Shown here: positions 7,404 to 11,214 of the stretch, piece by piece
Layout: each line of letters opens with the position of its first letter
Numbering within the stretch: position 1 is the first letter of the stretch
Assembly (NCBI GenBank): GCA_902795745.1
Contig: CADBMG010000119.1
Coordinates: 1 to 11,214, forward strand
DNA length: 11,214 nt
Source of the DNA: an uncultured Pseudomonadota bacterium
GTDB taxonomy: Bacteria > Pseudomonadota > Alphaproteobacteria > RF32 > CAG-239
Direction of reading: 5' to 3'
Notes under the pieces: generated by a model
The model's input: only the letters and a program-made list of their open reading frames with translations
What the model was told of the DNA's origin: nothing
The model's database searches: none
Translations under genes and position numbers: made by a program

Positions 7404-8555
7404 TTACATGTTGTAATCTATATATTTACGTATATTCGGACCAAATGCCTGATGTACATAAGTTGTCAATTCAGATGGTTCGGCTTTGAATTCTTCGGCC
7501 TGTGTTTGGGCTTGCGATAACTGTTGCAATTTCAATTTTTTACCAATGGCGTCGCGGTAAATTGCCGCTTGTTTAATTCCCATTGAAGCAGCTATGTTAT
7601 ACAGTGCATGCGCTAAAATCAGGTTTTGAGGAACTTTTTGGCCTTCAGTTGATATTTGTGCAACTAACATCATGGCTTCCGGATTTCCTTGACTAACAGC
7701 CAAACGTAAAGTCGATACACCGTTTTGGTAATTCTGCACCGTTCCTTTGCCACTAATCAGCATTTGCCCTAACATTATTTGAGCTTCATCTAGGCGAACA
7801 TTTTCGCTGGCAGTGGCACGTATTAATTTGTAAGCTTTGGCATAATCTTGTTTTACAAAGAACCCCCTGTAATATGCATATCCCAGCATAAATTTAGCAA
7901 TATTGTTTCCCTGTTCAGCAGCTCTTTCAAATAAGGCAATAGCTTTTTGGTTACGTTCCATATCTTTATTACCACCGGTTAAGTATATGAAGGCTAAATT
8001 GACGGCGGCGTTATCGTTACCCAGTTCTGCTGCTTGCAAAAACAGTTTCAGTGCCTTTTTGGTGTTAACTTCCGTACCGATACCGCTGAAATATAGACTG
8101 CCTAAATTATTGAGTGCTACCGGATCATTTTGTGCTGCGGCCATTTTATAATATAAAAATGATTTTTCGACGTTTTGCTCTACTCCATTTGTACCATATA
8201 AGTACATATACCCTAAATTAAGCTGATCATCTAAGCGTCCTTCATTTGCTTGGCGAATACTTTTTTCCAAGAAAGTTTCTTTTTTACCATCTGCACCGAT
8301 AATTTCATCTGTCGCAGTAGATTTGAACAGAGCTAACGGTTTTTTTATCAACGTCCAAAATGAGGCACCTGCTTCCTCATCAATCGGCTTTTCGGCAAGT
8401 TTTGCATCGGGTGTTTCTTCTTCAGCTTCCGGAGCTTTAATTGTTCCTACATTATTGCCAAGCAAAAAATCTTCCGAAACAACATCTTCCGCATGAGCAG
8501 AAAATGCTGCTGCCAAAACAGCAATAAAAAACGTATATATGGTATTTTTAATCAT
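7404..8555 (-). CDS. Exported Sel1-repeat (SLR/TPR-like) protein
   Basis: The 383-residue protein begins with a Sec signal peptide (hydrophobic 5-20, cleavage site A-H-A at 20-22). An acidic linker (about 40-62) follows, and then roughly six Sel1-like repeats from 107 to 327. Recognisable units are AAAQNDPVALNNLGSLYFSG, AAELGNDNAAVNLAFIYLTG and AAEQGNNIAKFMLGYAYYRG, and the last is the typical ALYNIAASMG. A Gln-rich helical tail (341-357) closes the protein. Sel1 repeats form alpha-solenoids that bind other proteins; in periplasmic proteins they often act as scaffolds in envelope or signalling complexes. The partner cannot be read here. A good ribosome site (AAGGAT) precedes ATG at 8555. It is the first gene of a pair with the MprF-like membrane protein, which suggests a shared envelope role (inference). 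Confidence 0.9.
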   Translation of the reverse strand: MIKNTIYTFFIAVLAAAFSAHAEDVVSEDFLLGNNVGTIKAPEAEEETPDAKLAEKPIDEEAGASFWTLIKKPLALFKSTATDEIIGADGKKETFLEKSIRQANEGRLDDQLNLGYMYLYGTNGVEQNVEKSFLYYKMAAAQNDPVALNNLGSLYFSGIGTEVNTKKALKLFLQAAELGNDNAAVNLAFIYLTGGNKDMERNQKAIALFERAAEQGNNIAKFMLGYAYYRGFFVKQDYAKAYKLIRATASENVRLDEAQIMLGQMLISGKGTVQNYQNGVSTLRLAVSQGNPEAMMLVAQISTEGQKVPQNLILAHALYNIAASMGIKQAAIYRDAIGKKLKLQQLSQAQTQAEEFKAEPSELTTYVHQAFGPNIRKYIDYNM

Positions 8556-8588
8556 TTTTATCCTTCATCAATAATAAACTTAGCAAGC

Positions 8589-8617
8589 ATATTAATATGT
8601 TTTTTATTCGCTTTCAA
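8589..8617 (-). promoter_or_regulatory. Candidate promoter for the Sel1-repeat/MprF-like operon
   Basis: On the minus strand TTGAAA (8617-8612), a 17-nt spacer and TAATAT (8594-8589) precede the ATG at 8555 by about 33 nt. The -35 box matches consensus at 5 of 6 positions. The -10 box lies within a perfect 12-bp palindrome, CATATTAATATG (8588-8599), which could be an operator or just an AT-rich coincidence. Confidence 0.5.
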
Positions 8618-8628
8618 GGTCTTTTTAA

Positions 8629-8650
8629 GCTAGTAAAGATTTTTACTTGC
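8629..8650 (-). repeat. Inverted repeat just after the 80-residue gene, possible weak terminator
   Basis: AGTAAA and TTTACT (8632-8637, 8642-8647) pair around a 4-nt loop; a T-T mismatch and an outer GC/GC pair extend the stem. It starts 4 nt after the stop at 8655 and lies before the next promoter. There is no T-tract after it on the minus strand, so it is not a standard intrinsic terminator. It could slow transcription or protect a 3' end. Confidence 0.35.
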
Positions 8651-8654
8651 CAAA

Positions 8655-8897
8655 TTAGGTATAATGCGATGAATTTTTCGATGTTTTGATTTGCGTAAAT
8701 AAGTCAGCTGTTTCTTGATGAGCTTGCTGTGTTGATTTTCCCTTTATCTTTTTATAAGTTATTAAATCTTCGGCACTTATACCATTTGTTTTTTCGTTAG
8801 TCCCTTCATTTATCTGCTTTCTTACTAAATTGCGGGCATGGTCTAAAGATGTAACCACCTGAGTTTTTGTTTTTTCCTCTTGTGTTCTCTTTTCCAT
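8655..8897 (-). CDS. Small protein of unknown function (80 residues)
   Basis: I do not recognise this protein. It is hydrophilic and highly charged, rich in Lys, Glu, Gln and Thr, with no signal peptide or membrane segment, and is probably largely helical and cytoplasmic. It starts MEKRTQEEKTKTQ and has a middle segment with SLDHARNLVRKQI, followed by ISAEDLITYKKIKGKS. The frame is open upstream to a TTG at 8924, but ATG at 8897 is preferred because the TTG has no ribosome site; even so, the ATG has only a weak AAAGACAG before it. It lies 68 nt after the M23 peptidase stop on the same strand, so co-transcription is possible; a TATACT at about 8936-8931 could be a separate -10 box. The length and coding-like composition make it plausible, but without homologues it may not be a gene. 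Confidence 0.55.
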   Translation of the reverse strand: MEKRTQEEKTKTQVVTSLDHARNLVRKQINEGTNEKTNGISAEDLITYKKIKGKSTQQAHQETADLFTQIKTSKNSSHYT

Positions 8898-8965
8898 AAT
8901 CTGTCTTTTTTCAAAAAATGACAAAATGTAAGTATAAAAATTAGAAATTAGATAAGATTAATTTA

Positions 8966-10948
8966 TTAACGGCGGGAAGCTCTTTTTCCGGCATAAGACG
9001 GGCGTTTTGGTCCCGGTTTTACTAACTTATGTTGTGCGCTAAGTTGTCTGATGAGATATGTATCACGAGCTTTTGATGATGATATTTTCGGAGGATACAC
9101 AACACTTCCTTTGTATTCGGATTCATTGGCAGTCAGTTCTTGAGTTTCTTCTTTCAGTTGCAGAGCAGGGGATTCGTTATTTTGTTTTCTATTGTCAACT
9201 TTTTGCTCTTTCATTTCATGTGGAACTTCTTCTGTATTATCTTCTTTTTTCGTTGCATTTGTTTCTTTTGCAACTTTTGTATTTTGGTGTTCAGTGTTTT
9301 CTATTTGTTCCAGATTTTGCCCAATTTGTTTTATATCTTCATCTCTGAAAAGTTGTTGCTCAAGCGGCAAATTTTTCTGAGCTTCCTGTATTAGCAGCGG
9401 AGTTTGAGCAATAGTCATCTTTAGTGACGGAGGTTCTTTTTTTATGCTTTCGACCAAATGCTGTGGTTTTGAGCGTGCTATTGTTTCTTTTAAGCCGTCA
9501 ATATTGCGCATTGTTCGTTTGAAATCAACTAACTGACCTCCGGTCAAATCATTACCTGTGGCAATTGCTGCTTTCAATGGATTTATACGTTGTCCGTGGC
9601 GGAGAATCTCAAAGTGCAAATGCGGACCTGTAGAACGTCCCGTATTACCTACATAAGCAATAATTTGCCCCTTACGGACACTTACTCCCGGACGAATTCC
9701 CGAGGCAAATCGCTGCAAGTGACCGTATGCCGTTTCGTATTCCGAACTATGACGAATCTTTATGAAATTACCGTATCCGTTGACATAACGAGCCATTTCT
9801 ACCCTACCGTTGCCGCTGGCATATACCGCGGTACCGGGCGGGGCCGCATAATCAACACCGCTGTGGAATTTTTGAGTTTTCAGAATCGGGTGGCGGCGAT
9901 ATCCGAAAAGTGAAGAAATACGAGCATTGCGTGCTGCCAAAGGTTTCTTATCTAAACCGGTTTTCTTTGTTTCTCCCTTATCGTTATAAAACTGATTTTG
10001 GTAGCGATACATCTTGTAGGTGCGGTTATTGTTTTTAAATGCAGCATATAGCAGATTTCCTACCTTAACAACGTCTCCGTATGAATCCTTACTTACCTCA
10101 TATTTTACTTCAAACGAATCGCCTTTTCTGATATCTCGGCTGAAATTCAATGCGTGGCTGAAAATGTTGATAATTTCTCCGCGAAATCTGGCTGGAACAC
10201 CTGCATTGGCCAATGAATTAACAACGCTTCCGTTTATCTGACCGCTAATAACTTTAGTATCGCGAGCAAATTTTTCTTGTTCAACTTTGACCTCATATTT
10301 ATCGTATTCATTGGTATGTAAAATGTAACGTGTTCCGCGTTCCGGTTCAATGATGAGCGTATCAAGCATTTCCAAATCATGTGATTGCAAATTGAAAACT
10401 CCAGTCAGTACAAAATATTGTCCGACTTTCAAATGTCTGGTATCATAAACTTTGCGCAAAACATTGTATGCTTCGGTGGCGTTTTTGCTATCCATTCCCA
10501 ATCGATTGAGCATGCCGATAAATGTATCTCCTTTTTCTACCATTACGACATGGCGTTCTTTTTGGTAAATACCATCCATTGACCCGTATTGAGTGCGTTT
10601 TTTAGGTCGTGGTGTTCCCGGCATAATTATTTCATGTTTATTATTTTGAACAAGAACAAATTTTTGGATCAGTTGCGGGTTTTCGCTTATTAAATTAATG
10701 CTATATACATCAGTATATGCTTGTTCGAAAGGATTATTGGTTACCGAATCGACGAATGCCGGAGTTAAAACATCGCTACTGAAGTCGTAATTATCTGCAG
10801 CGTCTGTTTCTTGAGGTTTTGTTTCAACATTTTTATTGAATAAAGAAATGACAAGGGCGCAAGTTACAGCAACCGCATATGCTGCTAACAGCAGTGTTTC
10901 TATTCGGCGCCGTTGCACCTTTTTTCTTAAATTTTTAAACTCAGGCAT
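8966..10948 (-). CDS. LytM-type M23 family metallopeptidase, membrane-anchored peptidoglycan hydrolase
   Basis: The 660-residue protein resembles the MepM/YebA class of cell-wall endopeptidases that cut peptide cross-links. It has a basic N-terminus, one transmembrane helix (about 18-36) as an uncleaved anchor, and a region with a LysM/OapA-like segment (VVMVEKGDTFIGMLNRLG, 134-151). The M23 domain covers about 340-460: zinc ligands His362 and Asp366 in HSGVDYAAPPG and His445 in GPHLHFE, with catalytic His410 (AYGHL) and His443. All are intact, so an active enzyme is expected, unlike degenerate EnvC/NlpD activators. The last 200 residues (about 461-660) form a charged, Gln/Glu/Lys-rich tail ending in a basic patch (KRPSYAGKRASRR), longer than usual. 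ATG at 10948 is preceded by a poorly spaced AGG. It is divergent from tRNA-Asp. Confidence 0.93.
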   Translation of the reverse strand: MPEFKNLRKKVQRRRIETLLLAAYAVAVTCALVISLFNKNVETKPQETDAADNYDFSSDVLTPAFVDSVTNNPFEQAYTDVYSINLISENPQLIQKFVLVQNNKHEIIMPGTPRPKKRTQYGSMDGIYQKERHVVMVEKGDTFIGMLNRLGMDSKNATEAYNVLRKVYDTRHLKVGQYFVLTGVFNLQSHDLEMLDTLIIEPERGTRYILHTNEYDKYEVKVEQEKFARDTKVISGQINGSVVNSLANAGVPARFRGEIINIFSHALNFSRDIRKGDSFEVKYEVSKDSYGDVVKVGNLLYAAFKNNNRTYKMYRYQNQFYNDKGETKKTGLDKKPLAARNARISSLFGYRRHPILKTQKFHSGVDYAAPPGTAVYASGNGRVEMARYVNGYGNFIKIRHSSEYETAYGHLQRFASGIRPGVSVRKGQIIAYVGNTGRSTGPHLHFEILRHGQRINPLKAAIATGNDLTGGQLVDFKRTMRNIDGLKETIARSKPQHLVESIKKEPPSLKMTIAQTPLLIQEAQKNLPLEQQLFRDEDIKQIGQNLEQIENTEHQNTKVAKETNATKKEDNTEEVPHEMKEQKVDNRKQNNESPALQLKEETQELTANESEYKGSVVYPPKISSSKARDTYLIRQLSAQHKLVKPGPKRPSYAGKRASRR

Positions 10949-10975
10949 ACCTAATCCATTTCAAAAATCTTTCTG

Positions 10976-11004
10976 ATGATGCAATAAATTACATTATTTT
11001 GCAA
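10976..11004 (-). promoter_or_regulatory. Candidate promoter for the M23 peptidase gene
   Basis: On the minus strand TTGCAA (11004-10999), a 17-nt spacer and CATCAT (10981-10976) stand about 28 nt before ATG at 10948. Each box matches consensus in only 4 of 6 positions. Such a weak promoter might need an activator; a 10-bp direct repeat lies directly upstream (11011-11042). Confidence 0.3.
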
Positions 11005-11010
11005 GTAGAT

Positions 11011-11042
11011 AAAGAGAGTTATTCAGCGTAAAAAAGAGAGTT
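11011..11042. repeat. Pair of 10-bp direct repeats upstream of the M23 peptidase promoter
   Basis: AAAGAGAGTT occurs at 11011-11020 and again at 11033-11042, 22 bp apart start to start, which is two helical turns. The nearer copy is 7 bp from the proposed -35 box at 11004. This spacing is what a dimeric activator binding side by side would use, but the regulator is not identified. The repeat is purine-rich in an A-rich region, so chance is not excluded. Confidence 0.4.
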
Positions 11043-11086
11043 TTGTAAGCAAAAATAAAAAAATACGAAAAAAATTAAAAAAGTTC

Positions 11087-11115
11087 TTGCTTTTTGTTTT
11101 TTTATTATATATAAG
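11087..11115 (+). promoter_or_regulatory. Candidate promoter for tRNA-Asp
   Basis: TTGCTT (11087-11092), a 17-nt T-rich spacer and TATAAG (11110-11115) precede the mature tRNA 5' end by 16 nt, the usual layout for a tRNA transcript with a short leader. The -10 box matches 5 of 6 positions; the -35 matches only its TTG. Confidence 0.5.
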
Positions 11116-11131
11116 TCTTCTTGTACCGCGT

Positions 11132-11208
11132 GGGGGTGTAGTTCAGTTGGTTAGAACGCTGCCCTGTCACGGCAGAGGTCGCGAGTTCGAGCCTCGTCGC
11201 TCCCGCCA
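11132..11208 (+). tRNA. tRNA-Asp (anticodon GTC)
   Basis: The 77 nt fold as a full cloverleaf. The acceptor GGGGGTG pairs with CGCTCCC (two G-T wobbles). The D stem is GTTC/GAAC and the anticodon stem CTGCC/GGCAG, with loop CTGTCAC giving GTC at 11166-11168. The T stem GCGAG/CTCGT has loop TTCGAGC. Discriminator G73 and an encoded CCA (11206-11208) are present. G34-T35-C36 with G73 fits aspartate. No intron. Only 6 nt follow before the window edge, so any downstream tRNA or terminator cannot be seen. Confidence 0.97.
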
Positions 11209-11214
11209 TTAAAA

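Noticed and set aside
9058..9394. Three overlapping plus-strand open frames rich in Phe, Cys and Leu
   Set aside because: They are antisense to the Lys/Glu/Gln-rich tail of the M23 peptidase; the composition is the complement of that tail, not real membrane proteins.
11132..11214. tRNA-Asp 3' end as an integration site for a mobile element
   Set aside because: Only 6 nt follow the tRNA in the window, no duplicated tRNA 3' end was seen elsewhere, and there is no integrase.
1..11214. CRISPR arrays, insertion sequences, toxin-antitoxin pairs or defence systems
   Set aside because: No regularly spaced repeats, transposase motifs, terminal inverted repeats or recognisable defence domains were found; nearly all the sequence is accounted for by housekeeping and envelope genes.

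Overview
This is an AT-rich stretch of bacterial chromosome that looks like ordinary housekeeping DNA. The order lepB-rnc-era, a CysE of the short SAT type, Sel1-repeat and LytM/M23 envelope proteins, and a tRNA-Asp with an encoded CCA all suit a low-GC alphaproteobacterium. That could be an uncultured host- or gut-associated lineage, or a Rickettsiales/Holosporales relative. The placement is inference from gene content and order; no 16S is present.

Layout: 1-1904 (minus) is most of uvrB, cut by the window edge. It sits 10 nt downstream of a small exported protein of unknown function (1915-2505), and the two probably share a promoter at about 2527-2555. 2578-2609 is a strong intrinsic terminator for the next minus-strand gene, a serine O-acetyltransferase (cysE) whose reading frame 2636-3238 is interrupted by an in-frame TAG at codon 142. 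From a divergent promoter region (3239-3317) a plus-strand operon runs 3318-6379: an alpha/beta hydrolase with an acidic tail, signal peptidase I (lepB), RNase III (rnc) and GTPase Era (era), with very tight spacing. It meets head-on a minus-strand pair, 6430-8555, encoding an exported Sel1-repeat protein followed by an MprF/YbhN-type multi-pass membrane protein. Further upstream on the same strand are an 80-residue unknown protein (8655-8897) and a large LytM-type M23 peptidoglycan hydrolase (8966-10948). The window ends with tRNA-Asp(GTC) on the plus strand at 11132-11208.

How the genes fit together: the plus operon joins protein export (LepB) with RNA processing and ribosome assembly (RNase III, Era). 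The minus-strand genes at 6430-10948 are mostly envelope-related: cell-wall hydrolase, exported repeat protein, and lipid flippase or synthase-like membrane protein. UvrB belongs to nucleotide excision repair.

I found no phage, insertion sequence, CRISPR array, toxin-antitoxin pair or recognisable defence system. The most notable observation is the amber codon inside cysE. The rest are small: two unrecognised proteins, an acidic extension on the hydrolase, and short repeats at promoters.
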